Assembly: GCA_038230275.1 (NCBI GenBank)
Contig: JBBRNO010000022.1
Location: 1 to 64,000 of the forward strand
Length of the DNA stretch: 64,000 nucleotides
Source of the DNA: JANXXV01 sp038230275
Lineage (GTDB): Bacteria > Acidobacteriota > Terriglobia > Bryobacterales > Bryobacteraceae
Reading direction: 5' to 3'
Position 1 is the first letter of the stretch; each line of letters opens with the position of its first letter. Both the position numbers and the translations under genes were made by a program. The notes under the pieces are model-generated. The model was not told the origin of the DNA. It did no database searches and was given only the letters and a program-made list of their open reading frames with translations. Of this stretch, positions 1 to 8,256 are shown one piece after another.

Positions 1-68
1 AGCACGAAGCGTTCGGCATCCAAATTCGCGGGCAATCCTTTTTCTAGAGCGAGATCGATACTAGGCAT
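1..68 (-). CDS. dnaB: Replicative DNA helicase DnaB, N-terminal fragment (runs off the left edge)
   Basis: Reading the minus strand from an ATG at 68 gives 22 codons, MPSIDLALEKGLPANLDAER and then FVL, before the window ends. The LPxNLxAERxVL signature is the conserved opening of the DnaB N-terminal domain, which forms the hexamer collar and binds primase. A GGAA element sits about 8 bases before the ATG. The gene is too short here to check the RecA-like helicase domain, so the call rests on this signature alone. It points away from the rest of the window and is not in an operon with any gene shown. Confidence 0.65.
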   Translation of the reverse strand, partial: MPSIDLALEKGLPANLDAERFV

Positions 69-355
69 ATTGCGACGTTCCAAGATAGCTTTCCCGCCCC
101 TTCAGAGCAAGCGAAAGTTTGAGTAGTGGAATGAGGGAGATAAGCTGTGGTTTTTCAACTGTGACGATAGACATCCGCACCCGCCTACAAGTCGTTAGAA
201 CAAATGATAACAAAATTGTTGCGGCTGGACTTTTCCTGGGATTTCCACAAGCGATCCACTGTTCCGGAGTGAAACGGCCATTCCCGAAACGGTATTAGGA
301 ATGCCTTTATTTTCAAGCATTTGCCTTTGGAGCTTGGCTTGCATTCCAGCTCTGG
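69..355. other. Intergenic region between divergent dnaB and fibro-slime gene
   Basis: This 287-bp stretch must hold the promoters for dnaB (minus) and the fibro-slime gene (plus). I see no convincing sigma-70 pair, hairpin terminator or RNA gene in it. A minus-strand reading frame that crosses it has no recognisable product. Confidence 0.4.
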
Positions 356-1132
356 GTGAAGAGAACTTATTATCTTATTTTCGCCTCCTTCCTGCTGGGA
401 TCGATGGCGTCTGCCACGACAATCGACCTGACCGGGACCATCCGGGACTTCAAAGGTGCGAATGAGCCTGGGGGCCATCCCGATTTCGAGGCCACCATCG
501 GGGGCTTGCAATCCGGTGCTGTCGGTCCCTTCCTTTCGGCTGGATTACCGGTGTTCACCGGTTCCGGCAAGCCCGGTTTTTCCGGCGCGGCAAACTTCGC
601 CGAATGGTTTCACGACGTTCCCGGCGTAAACCAGAGTGCCGCCCTAACCATCACCCTGGATGACACGGGAACGCCGGGAGTGTACAGCTACACCAATACC
701 AATTTCTTCCCGATCGATAATCAGATGTTCGGCAATACGCCCGGCTGGGACCATAACTTTCACTTCACCTACGAAATTCACAGTCTTTTCGGCTTCCATG
801 GAGGCGAGACGCTGAAGTTTACCGGAGACGATGATGTCTGGGTTTTTATCAATAACAAGTTGGCGGTCGATATGGGAGGTGTGCACGCCGCCGAAACCCG
901 GTCAATCACCTTCGACCCGTCCACCTCAGTCAGTTTCGGGTTGATCGCGGCCAATTCCTATAGCATGGATCTGTTTTTCGCTGAACGCCATACCACTCAA
1001 TCGACTTTTAACCTGCAGACCAATCTAGATGTTGGATCGCCGGCGGTGGAGTCGCCGTCAGTGCTGTTGAGTTTCGCGGGCATTTCAGTCCTTGCCTTTG
1101 CAAGGAAGCGGCGAGTCGCTATTTTAAGGTGA
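356..1132 (+). CDS. Fibro-slime domain secreted protein with a PEP-CTERM-like tail
   Basis: The protein is 258 aa. A signal peptide (KRTYYLIFASFLLGSMASA) covers residues 2-20. Residues 85-220 match the fibro-slime module, a PA14-related beta-sandwich; the diagnostic stretch GDDDVWVFINNKLAVDMGG is at 157-175. The C-terminus ends in ESPS, a hydrophobic segment (about 237-250) and a basic RKRR cluster, the layout of a PEP-CTERM sorting signal, but the PEP core is degenerate. The start is GTG at 356. It is probably an exported or cell-surface carbohydrate-binding or matrix protein. Its 3' end overlaps the convergent efflux gene by 14 bp. No binding partner is evident. Confidence 0.75.
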   Translation: MKRTYYLIFASFLLGSMASATTIDLTGTIRDFKGANEPGGHPDFEATIGGLQSGAVGPFLSAGLPVFTGSGKPGFSGAANFAEWFHDVPGVNQSAALTITLDDTGTPGVYSYTNTNFFPIDNQMFGNTPGWDHNFHFTYEIHSLFGFHGGETLKFTGDDDVWVFINNKLAVDMGGVHAAETRSITFDPSTSVSFGLIAANSYSMDLFFAERHTTQSTFNLQTNLDVGSPAVESPSVLLSFAGISVLAFARKRRVAILR

Positions 1133-4100
1133 TCCTGTGAGACGCAAGCGTAGCGCCAATCACCATCTGCAGCCGGGACAAGCTCTTATTGAAGTCCAGC
1201 CGGGCGATGACCGCGCGCCGGCGGGAATCGGCGGCCTCGTTCTGCCGGGTGAGGACCAGAAAGTTCGTGGACTCGCCGGTCTGGAACAGGCGGGTTTCGC
1301 TCTCGAGCTTTTCCTGCGCGGCGCGCGAACTCGCCTCGGCGGCCACAATTCTCTGCCGCCCGCTCTGGACGCCCTGCAGAGCGTTCCGGACCTGAGCCTC
1401 AACCCCTTGTTCTACCTGAGCCTGTTGGAGCCGCAGACGCTTTTCAGCAATCACGCTTTGAGCGTAGTTGGCATCGGCCGTACGGTTCCTGAGGTTGAGG
1501 TCGATCTGCACACCGGCCTGGATGGATTGATAACGGCCACCAAACACGTTCCCAAGAGCAGTGCCATAGCCGCCGATCAGAAAATCGGGCAGAGTTCCGG
1601 CGGGGACCACCGGAAGCGGAGGGATGCCCGCGAGGGTTGAAAGCCGGTTCACCTGGCCGTATAGAAGATTGTTGGAAGCGGTGAACGGATTCTCCCCCGG
1701 CCTCACCGTTCCTCCCAGGCCGCTTAGCGAATAGTTGGCTATCAGGTTCACCTGCGGCTTGCGCAGATCGGAGTTGAGGTCCTTCTGGATGCCGTTGACC
1801 TGTTGCTGCAGGGCAACCGAGCGCAATTCCGGACGGCGCTTTAATGCTTGCGCCACCGCCTCATGCACGTCTTCGGTCTCCGGAGCCTGGCTGGTCTGGA
1901 CGTCGGCCGGTACAATTTCCTCACCCCAAAGCGCCGCGTTACGATCCGGAGTCAGCAGCGTCTTCAAGTTGTTCTCCACCGCTGTCAGGGTGGCAACACT
2001 CGAATACAACGTGTCCAGCCGCCTCTGCAACTCAGCCTCGGAAGCGGCCCGTTCCACCGGAGCCAGTGTGCCGCTGTCGATCAGCCGCCGATTCACCGCC
2101 AGCTGTTCGCGGCCCAAATTCACCGTATCGCCCCCCAGCACCACATCCTGCCGCGCAGCTACCAGGTCCCAGTAGCCTTGCTCCACTCGAGTCACGATGT
2201 CGATCACCCGGATCTCATAATCCACATCGGAGATGTCCGCCCGCTTTTTGCGAATGTGGATCTCCGTCCGCGCAGGATCGGTATGAAGACCACGCAACAA
2301 TGGTTGATTAACGCCCAGCGTCAAACGGGAAGTAAAGAATGGATTGAAGGAAGAGAACGGATTCGTATTGGTTTGCCGGGAGTTCTCAAAATCCAGATTC
2401 AGACCCGTCCCGAAGTTAGGCAGCTTCTGATGCAGATAGAAATTCTGGTTGAGAAAGCGCTCGTTCAAGGTCCCGCTGCTGCCCTGCAGTATGGACCCGG
2501 TGGGCGTGTTCCGGTTCTCAAACAGGGGCACCCAACGGAAAGCGGGATCGAAGAATCCACGGGCGGCTTTCACTGCCTCTTTTGCGGTATCCCGGTTCGT
2601 TTTTTCAATCTCGATCTCCAGGTTGTTGGTCAACGCCATCTCGATGGCTTCCTGCAAAGTCAGCGAACGTTGCTGCGCGCCCACTCCCACCCGCGGCGGC
2701 CCAATTTGCGGCCCAATCTGCGGCAATGCCTGCGCCCACGCCGCACCCGCGCCGGCCAGCAGCAGAATCAGCAGCAGCGGAAGCGTCGTAGTCACCGCCA
2801 CCTGCACTTTGCGGCGGCCAAAGAACCCACGCAAGCGGCCCCAAAGATTGAAATGGCCCACGTCGTCGAACAAGGAATACGCAACCGGCGTCACCAGCAG
2901 CGTCAGCAACAGGCAAAGAGACTGTCCGCCAATGACGACAATCGCCACCGTCCGCCGCGAACCGGAACCAGCGCCACCGCCCAACGCCAGCGGAATCATG
3001 CCCGCCACCAGCGCCGCCGTAGTCATCAGAATCGGCCGCAAACGGTCTTCGCAGCCTTGCATAATCGCGTGCAGCCGGTCCGCCCCCTCCGCCCTCAGTT
3101 TCTTGATGTGATCGATCTGCAGAATCGAATTCTTCTTCACAATTCCGAAGAGCACCAGAATTCCCAGCGAAGTATAAATCACCGAAAAATTCTCATGCGC
3201 CAGCACCAGCGAAAGCAGTGCGAACGGGATCGAGAGCGGCAAGCTCAGCAGAATGGTCACCGGGTCGATAAAGCTTTCAAACTGCGCCGCCAGCACCATG
3301 TACATAAACACAATGGACAAAATGAACGCGATCACGTAGCCCTTGGCGGCGCGCCCGAACTCCTTACTTTGCCCCACCAGTCCGGTGCGGTACTCCAACG
3401 GCATATTGAGGTTGGCAATCGTCTCATCCAGCACCGGCAGCACTTTGCTCAGGGACTGTCCGCCCACCAGATTCGCCGTCAACAGAATTTGCCGCTGGCG
3501 ATTGTAACGGGAGATTTCCGTCGGTCCGCTCGCTTCTTCCAGGCTGGCGACGCTGGCCACTGATACGTTCCCCAGCGTGCCGGATGGAACGTAGAGGCGT
3601 TCCAACGCTCGCGGAGAATCACGGAATTCCTTCTGCACCCGGAGTTGCACATCATAGCGGTCCTCGCCTTCGCGATACGTCGTCGCCTGATCGTCTCCGC
3701 CCACCAGCGTACGCAGCGCATTGGCCACCGAGCCCACGTTCACGTTCAGGTCCGCTGCTTTATCGCGATTGATCTTCACGCGCAGTTCGGGCTTGCCGGC
3801 TTCATACGAACTGTCAAGATCGGCCACGCCCTTCACTTCCGCCAGCCGCCGCTTGATCTCCCCGGCGTACTTTTCCAGTTGCTTCAAATCAGGACCTTGC
3901 ACGAAGAACTGCAGCTCCGCATTCGATCCGCCGCCCGAAATCAGCGCCGGCAACTGTACCGCGATAGTCAGATCGCGGAACCGCTTCATGCGTTCGCGCG
4001 CCAGAATCATCAACTCTTTCTGCGATTGCTTGCGCTCCGTCAACGGCGTCAGCTCCACAATGATGGATCCGCGGTCCACCTGTTTCCGTGCGTCGGCGCC

Positions 4101-5894
4101 GATCGTGGTTAGAATATTCCGCACACCGGGCAATTGCTTCAGCTCCGCTTCCAACTGCTTCATCACCGTCTCCGAACCTGACAGGGAAGACCCGGCCGGC
4201 ATACGGACAATCACTTCAAACTCGCCCTGATCGTCGGTGGGAAGAAAGCCCACACCGGTCATCTTGAACAAGGGCACGATGCTGATAAGAACCAAAACCG
4301 ACACGGCGACAATCACCCAACGGTGCGACATGGACCACGCCAACATGGCCCGGTAGGGCCGCGATATATGGCGGAAGAAGCCCGCTTCCTTGGTCGATTG
4401 TCCGTTTTTCTTTACCTCGGGCTTCAGGAACCGCGCGCACAGCATCGGCGTCAGTGTAAAGCTGACCAGCAGCGAAACCATGATGGCGAACGCCGCCGTA
4501 TAGCCGAAGCTCGACATGAATTTTCCAACGATGCCGCTCATCAACGCCACCGGAATGAAAATGATCACCAGGCTTAACGTCGTTGAAAGTACCGCTAGGC
4601 CGATGTCGCGCGTACCCTGAATGGCAGCCTCCACCGGACCCAGGCCCTTCTCTTCGGCGAACCGGAAAATATTCTCCAGCACCACGATGGCATCGTCGAT
4701 CACAATGCCCACCATCAAGACCAGCGCCAGCATGGTGATCTGGTTCAGCGTGAAGCCCATCAGGTTCATCAGCGTGTAGGTGGAGATGATTGACGTCGGA
4801 ATGGCAATGGCCGCAATCAACGTGGAGCGCCAACTGCGGATAAACACGAACACGATGCCCGCGGCAAGAAATCCGCCAAGTATCAGATGCTCCTGCACCG
4901 CTTTGAAAGAATCCGAAATGAAGTCCGATTGATCGCGCGTGTAGCTGATCACGTAGTCCTTCGGCATGCCCTTTTGCAGCTCGGCAATGCGCTCTTTGAT
5001 GGCGTGAATCACGCTCAGCGTATTCGTGCCCGCCTGTTTCCGGATCTCCAGAACAACCGCCGGTGTGCCGTCCAGCCGCGCCAGGGAGCGCGGTTCTTCC
5101 ACCCCGTCCTCCACATAGCCGATGTCGCTGATGTGCACCGGATTGCCGCCCGCGGCGCCCACCACAATGCGCGAGAAATCACGCGGATTTTCCACCCGCC
5201 CCAACGTGCGCAAAGAAAGCTCACGGCTGCCTTGCTCCACCCGGCCGCCGGGAATTTCCACGTTCTGCGCGGCCACCGCGGCGCGCACCTGATCGATATT
5301 CAGGTTGTAGGAATAAAGCTTCTCCCCATCCAGCCAGATCTGAATCTGGCGCGTCCGGTCGCCGATGAACTTCACCTGTCCCACGCCGGCCAGCGATTCA
5401 ATGTTCTTCTTAAACGTGTCGTCCACCACCTTTGTGGTCTCGCGCAGATCGCGGCCCGAAGCTACCACCACGTTGAGAATGGGCGAGGCGTCGGTTGCCA
5501 GTTTCTCCACAATCGGCGGATCGGCGTCGCGGGGCAGATCGCGCAGCACGCGGGAAATCTTGTCACGCACTTCCTGAGCACCGGTTTCCGGATCTTTCTC
5601 CAGCACAAATTGAATGAAGACCTGCGAGATACCTTCCGACGAAATGGAGCGCAGGTCGTCAATCCCGCTAATCGTATTTACCGCTTCTTCAATGCGCTTG
5701 CTGACTTGCGATTCGATTTCTTCCGGGGCCGCGCCGCGCAGTGTCGTGGTGATGGTGACAACCGGGAAGTCGACTTTCGGGAAGAAGTCCACACCCAGTT
5801 TCATGTACGAGTTCAAGCCCATAACAACCAGGGCCAGAATCAACATCGTGGCGAAGACCGGGCGTTTGATGCAGAGTTCTGCTAATTTTTGCAT
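1119..5894 (-). CDS. RND efflux pump fused to a TolC-type outer-membrane factor
   Basis: One uninterrupted 1591-aa frame carries two proteins that are normally separate. Residues 1 to about 1020 are an HAE1/AcrB-type RND permease: N-terminal TM1 after MQKLAELCIKRPVFATMLI, a TM4 Asp-Asp pair (IDDAIVVLENIFR, near residue 400) for proton relay, and two periplasmic loops. Residues 1022-1052 form an internal signal-peptide-like segment (RRK, then a Leu-rich core, then AWA-QA). Residues 1070-1591 are an outer-membrane efflux (OEP/TolC) protein with two repeats. The RND C-terminus is cytoplasmic, so the internal signal could export the TolC part and be cut by signal peptidase. SD AAGGAA lies 8 bp before the ATG. 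The gene is last in the operon with TetR and the adaptor and is separated by 30 bp from the adaptor gene. No separate tolC is present here. Confidence 0.9.
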   Translation of the reverse strand: MQKLAELCIKRPVFATMLILALVVMGLNSYMKLGVDFFPKVDFPVVTITTTLRGAAPEEIESQVSKRIEEAVNTISGIDDLRSISSEGISQVFIQFVLEKDPETGAQEVRDKISRVLRDLPRDADPPIVEKLATDASPILNVVVASGRDLRETTKVVDDTFKKNIESLAGVGQVKFIGDRTRQIQIWLDGEKLYSYNLNIDQVRAAVAAQNVEIPGGRVEQGSRELSLRTLGRVENPRDFSRIVVGAAGGNPVHISDIGYVEDGVEEPRSLARLDGTPAVVLEIRKQAGTNTLSVIHAIKERIAELQKGMPKDYVISYTRDQSDFISDSFKAVQEHLILGGFLAAGIVFVFIRSWRSTLIAAIAIPTSIISTYTLMNLMGFTLNQITMLALVLMVGIVIDDAIVVLENIFRFAEEKGLGPVEAAIQGTRDIGLAVLSTTLSLVIIFIPVALMSGIVGKFMSSFGYTAAFAIMVSLLVSFTLTPMLCARFLKPEVKKNGQSTKEAGFFRHISRPYRAMLAWSMSHRWVIVAVSVLVLISIVPLFKMTGVGFLPTDDQGEFEVIVRMPAGSSLSGSETVMKQLEAELKQLPGVRNILTTIGADARKQVDRGSIIVELTPLTERKQSQKELMILARERMKRFRDLTIAVQLPALISGGGSNAELQFFVQGPDLKQLEKYAGEIKRRLAEVKGVADLDSSYEAGKPELRVKINRDKAADLNVNVGSVANALRTLVGGDDQATTYREGEDRYDVQLRVQKEFRDSPRALERLYVPSGTLGNVSVASVASLEEASGPTEISRYNRQRQILLTANLVGGQSLSKVLPVLDETIANLNMPLEYRTGLVGQSKEFGRAAKGYVIAFILSIVFMYMVLAAQFESFIDPVTILLSLPLSIPFALLSLVLAHENFSVIYTSLGILVLFGIVKKNSILQIDHIKKLRAEGADRLHAIMQGCEDRLRPILMTTAALVAGMIPLALGGGAGSGSRRTVAIVVIGGQSLCLLLTLLVTPVAYSLFDDVGHFNLWGRLRGFFGRRKVQVAVTTTLPLLLILLLAGAGAAWAQALPQIGPQIGPPRVGVGAQQRSLTLQEAIEMALTNNLEIEIEKTNRDTAKEAVKAARGFFDPAFRWVPLFENRNTPTGSILQGSSGTLNERFLNQNFYLHQKLPNFGTGLNLDFENSRQTNTNPFSSFNPFFTSRLTLGVNQPLLRGLHTDPARTEIHIRKKRADISDVDYEIRVIDIVTRVEQGYWDLVAARQDVVLGGDTVNLGREQLAVNRRLIDSGTLAPVERAASEAELQRRLDTLYSSVATLTAVENNLKTLLTPDRNAALWGEEIVPADVQTSQAPETEDVHEAVAQALKRRPELRSVALQQQVNGIQKDLNSDLRKPQVNLIANYSLSGLGGTVRPGENPFTASNNLLYGQVNRLSTLAGIPPLPVVPAGTLPDFLIGGYGTALGNVFGGRYQSIQAGVQIDLNLRNRTADANYAQSVIAEKRLRLQQAQVEQGVEAQVRNALQGVQSGRQRIVAAEASSRAAQEKLESETRLFQTGESTNFLVLTRQNEAADSRRRAVIARLDFNKSLSRLQMVIGATLASHRITLK

Positions 5895-5924
5895 GGATGT
5901 GGTTCCTTGTCGGCAGGCCGGGCG

Positions 5925-7118
5925 TTAGGTGGTGCGGACCGGCGCCCCTTGAATCAGTTGTGGCAGCGCGGAGACGGCCACGCGGTCGCCCGCCTTGATC
6001 TCCGCATTCGGCAATTCAATCCAACCTTTGATCTCCTGGCCCGGCGTGACCTTGTGTTCAATCACCTTGCCTTCGCGGATCACAAACACCTTCGTCAGTC
6101 CGGCCATCGTATAAATGGCTTGCGCCGGAACCACCACAACTTCGTTGTTCCGCGACAATACCAGCTGCACTTGAACGAACATGCCGGGCCGCAATCGGGG
6201 ATCGTTCTGCACCAGCCGCGCCTCCACCGTCAGCGAGCGCGACTTGGAATCGAGCGACGGATTTAGTTCGCGCACCACGGCGTGGAACTCCTGCTCTCCC
6301 GCCGCTTCTGTGGTAAAGCTCAACGTGGCGCCCATGCGGATGACACCGGCAGCAGTTTCGGGAATCTCCACCCGCAGCCGCATTGGATTCGTCTTCACCA
6401 GCGTCAGAATGGCGGTATTCTCTTTCATGTATTGCCCCACGGACGCATTCTTCTGCGTCACTGCGCCATCGAACGGCGCGCGCACCGCGGTGTCTCCCAG
6501 CCTCTTCTGCGCCAGTTTCACGTCGGCGCGAAACGCGGCTACGTTGGCCCACTGCGTCCGCATGTCGTCCCGCGCGGCCTCCACCGCGGCCTGCCGCGCG
6601 CGGAACGATTTATCCAGTTCGGTGGCGCGTTCCTTGGAAATATCGCCCGTCTGCACCAGCTTCATCGCGCTCTCATATTTCGATCGGGCGTCTTCCATCT
6701 GGGCCACCGCCTGCCGGATCATCGGCGTGGATTCCGGCGTCACGTTCTCCTGCGAAGCATCCAGCCCCACGCGCGCCAGCGCCTGCAACAGCGCCGCGCG
6801 GCTCCGTTCCACTTGCAGCGTCAGCTCCTGCTTATCCAACTCCGCCAACACTTGTCCCTTGCGCACATTCTGGCCAAAGTCCACGTAGATTGCGGCAAGG
6901 CGGCCGGGCACTTCAAAGCTTGCCGTCACCGTCTCATCCGGAATCAGCGAGCCGGTCACTGAGATCGCCTTGTCAATTTGCCGTGTTTCCACCACCGCGG
7001 TCTTCACCGAAAGCGGTTCCACCGGTTTGGCGGACGAAGCCTCAGCCTTCGGTTCATTCTTCGAGCAGCCGGCCAGTAGGATGGCGAGCGTTATCAATCC
7101 AGCGAATCGCAGAGTCAT
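5925..7118 (-). CDS. RND efflux periplasmic adaptor (membrane fusion lipoprotein)
   Basis: The protein is 397 aa. Residues 1-18 are a lipoprotein signal with lipobox LAGC, so it should be anchored to the inner membrane by a lipidated Cys. The biotinyl-lipoyl half-motif (VPGRLAAIYVDFGQNVRKGQ), a long alpha-helical hairpin (about 100-190, rich in Ala, Glu, Lys), the second lipoyl half (VRAPFDGAVTQKNASVGQY) and the beta-barrel domain follow in the normal order. It bridges the RND pump and the outer-membrane factor. Its ATG follows directly on the TetR stop (TAA ATG) with AAGGA upstream, so the two genes should be co-transcribed. Substrate cannot be told from the sequence. Confidence 0.92.
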   Translation of the reverse strand: MTLRFAGLITLAILLAGCSKNEPKAEASSAKPVEPLSVKTAVVETRQIDKAISVTGSLIPDETVTASFEVPGRLAAIYVDFGQNVRKGQVLAELDKQELTLQVERSRAALLQALARVGLDASQENVTPESTPMIRQAVAQMEDARSKYESAMKLVQTGDISKERATELDKSFRARQAAVEAARDDMRTQWANVAAFRADVKLAQKRLGDTAVRAPFDGAVTQKNASVGQYMKENTAILTLVKTNPMRLRVEIPETAAGVIRMGATLSFTTEAAGEQEFHAVVRELNPSLDSKSRSLTVEARLVQNDPRLRPGMFVQVQLVLSRNNEVVVVPAQAIYTMAGLTKVFVIREGKVIEHKVTPGQEIKGWIELPNAEIKAGDRVAVSALPQLIQGAPVRTT

Positions 7119-7751
7119 TTATTGTCCTTGGATACAGGTACCGTTTAAGAAGATGCCAACCATGCCGCGGAGGATGTCCTCATTCGATAAGGTGAGATTC
7201 CCGCAGCGAAATAGAATTGCGTGTTGGGCATAGTTCGACACCATCCCCAGAAAGACGCGAGCCGATAGCGCAGGGTCCACTTCGCGCATCGCGCCCTGCC
7301 GGATCCGGCGCGCAATGTAGCCGGCAACAATGTCAAGGACGCGCGAACTCTGGCGTTCAAAAAACAGATCCTTCAACTCGTGCCCCTCCAGATTGCTGAA
7401 AAGCAGCAGCCGGATGAACGACGCATCGTGGGTGTACCACTTCAGAATCAGTTGGCCCAGTTCGGTGAAAAATCCCTCGTCGTCATCCACGTCGCCGTAG
7501 CGCGCGGCCAGTGCCGCCAGCATTTCCACGCCTTTATGCGAGCTAGTATCGATAATGGCCGCATAGAGATCGCTTTTCGTCTTGAAGTGTTCGTAGAGTA
7601 TGGGTTCGCTGACGCCAACCGCGGCGGCGATTTCCCTGGTCGTAGTGCCCCGGAACCCCTTCTCACCGAAGAGACGAATGGCCGCGTCCACAATGGAGGC
7701 CTTACGTTCTTCAGAAGACAGGCGAGGCTTGGGAACGGCTTTTTCTGACAT
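7119..7751 (-). CDS. TetR/AcrR-family regulator of the efflux operon
   Basis: The protein is 210 aa. The N-terminal helix-turn-helix spans about residues 15-62, with the canonical TTREIAAAVGVSEPILYEHF recognition region. The rest is an all-helical ligand/dimer domain. It is the first gene of the operon TetR, adaptor, RND-OMF. A strong double palindrome lies right upstream (7775-7820) and covers the likely promoter, so autorepression with release by a pump substrate is the probable scheme. No good Shine-Dalgarno precedes the ATG. Confidence 0.92.
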   Translation of the reverse strand: MSEKAVPKPRLSSEERKASIVDAAIRLFGEKGFRGTTTREIAAAVGVSEPILYEHFKTKSDLYAAIIDTSSHKGVEMLAALAARYGDVDDDEGFFTELGQLILKWYTHDASFIRLLLFSNLEGHELKDLFFERQSSRVLDIVAGYIARRIRQGAMREVDPALSARVFLGMVSNYAQHAILFRCGNLTLSNEDILRGMVGIFLNGTCIQGQ

Positions 7752-7774
7752 GAGGAGAGGTTTTCGATGCGCAG

Positions 7775-7831
7775 GTTATCAATTGCTAACTTAGTAACCC
7801 CTAGGTTAGCAATTGATAACTTACCCGTCAA
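7775..7831 (-). promoter_or_regulatory. Promoter and dual palindromic operator of the efflux operon
   Basis: Two 16-bp arms, GTTATCAATTGCTAAC (7775-7790) and its exact reverse complement GTTAGCAATTGATAAC (7805-7820), are 14 bp apart. Each arm is itself a near-palindrome of the form GTTAnCAATTGnTAAC, so there are two TetR-type operators with centres 30 bp (about three helical turns) apart. On the minus strand a -35 TTGACG (7826-7831) and a -10 TAACCT (7803-7808) are separated by 17 bp, and the distal arm lies inside that spacer. Binding of the TetR protein encoded 24 bp downstream would block the promoter. Confidence 0.8.
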
Positions 7832-7852
7832 TACCCCAAATCCCAACGTGGG

Positions 7853-8230
7853 TCAGTACAGCTCGTCCACCGAACGCGCCGCGGCTTCTGTCAGGTCGTC
7901 GCCTCCGTCGTCGCTGACGCTACAGCGGTAGCGGGATAACAGCCACTTCACGAACTGCTTGGCGAACGCCAGTTCCGCCGCTTCACACAGCTGTGAAACG
8001 GTCACGCGTTCCGGTTCCACCGTGATCAGACACACGTACGGCAACTGCCCTTTGAGATCAGCTGCGCGCGCCGCAGCGAAGTGCGACGCCTCCGCGGGAT
8101 CGGCGAAAATTGCGAATCGATTCCGCCGCGCCGCGTCCTCCACCGCATGGCCCAGCCCAGCGGCGAACCGCGACACTTCGGCCACATCGAACGCGCCGCT
8201 CCGCGGCTCCAGAAACAAAATTTCAGCCAT
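7853..8230 (-). CDS. Small acidic protein, possible immunity partner
   Basis: This 125-aa protein has no signal peptide or TM segment and no family that I recognise. It lies 26 bp downstream of the coiled-coil/toxin-like gene, in the place where immunity genes of polymorphic-toxin systems sit. It is acidic at the C-terminus (SDDGGDDLTEAAARSVDELY). The role as immunity protein is inferred from position and size only; there is no motif evidence. Confidence 0.5.
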   Translation of the reverse strand: MAEILFLEPRSGAFDVAEVSRFAAGLGHAVEDAARRNRFAIFADPAEASHFAAARAADLKGQLPYVCLITVEPERVTVSQLCEAAELAFAKQFVKWLLSRYRCSVSDDGGDDLTEAAARSVDELY

Positions 8231-8256
8231 ATAAAATCACTTTACAAACACCATCG

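Noticed and set aside
1848..3563. 571-codon plus-strand reading frame
   Set aside because: It is the antisense shadow of the fused efflux gene; its composition (Arg/Gln/His-rich) is typical of a non-coding frame in GC-rich DNA.
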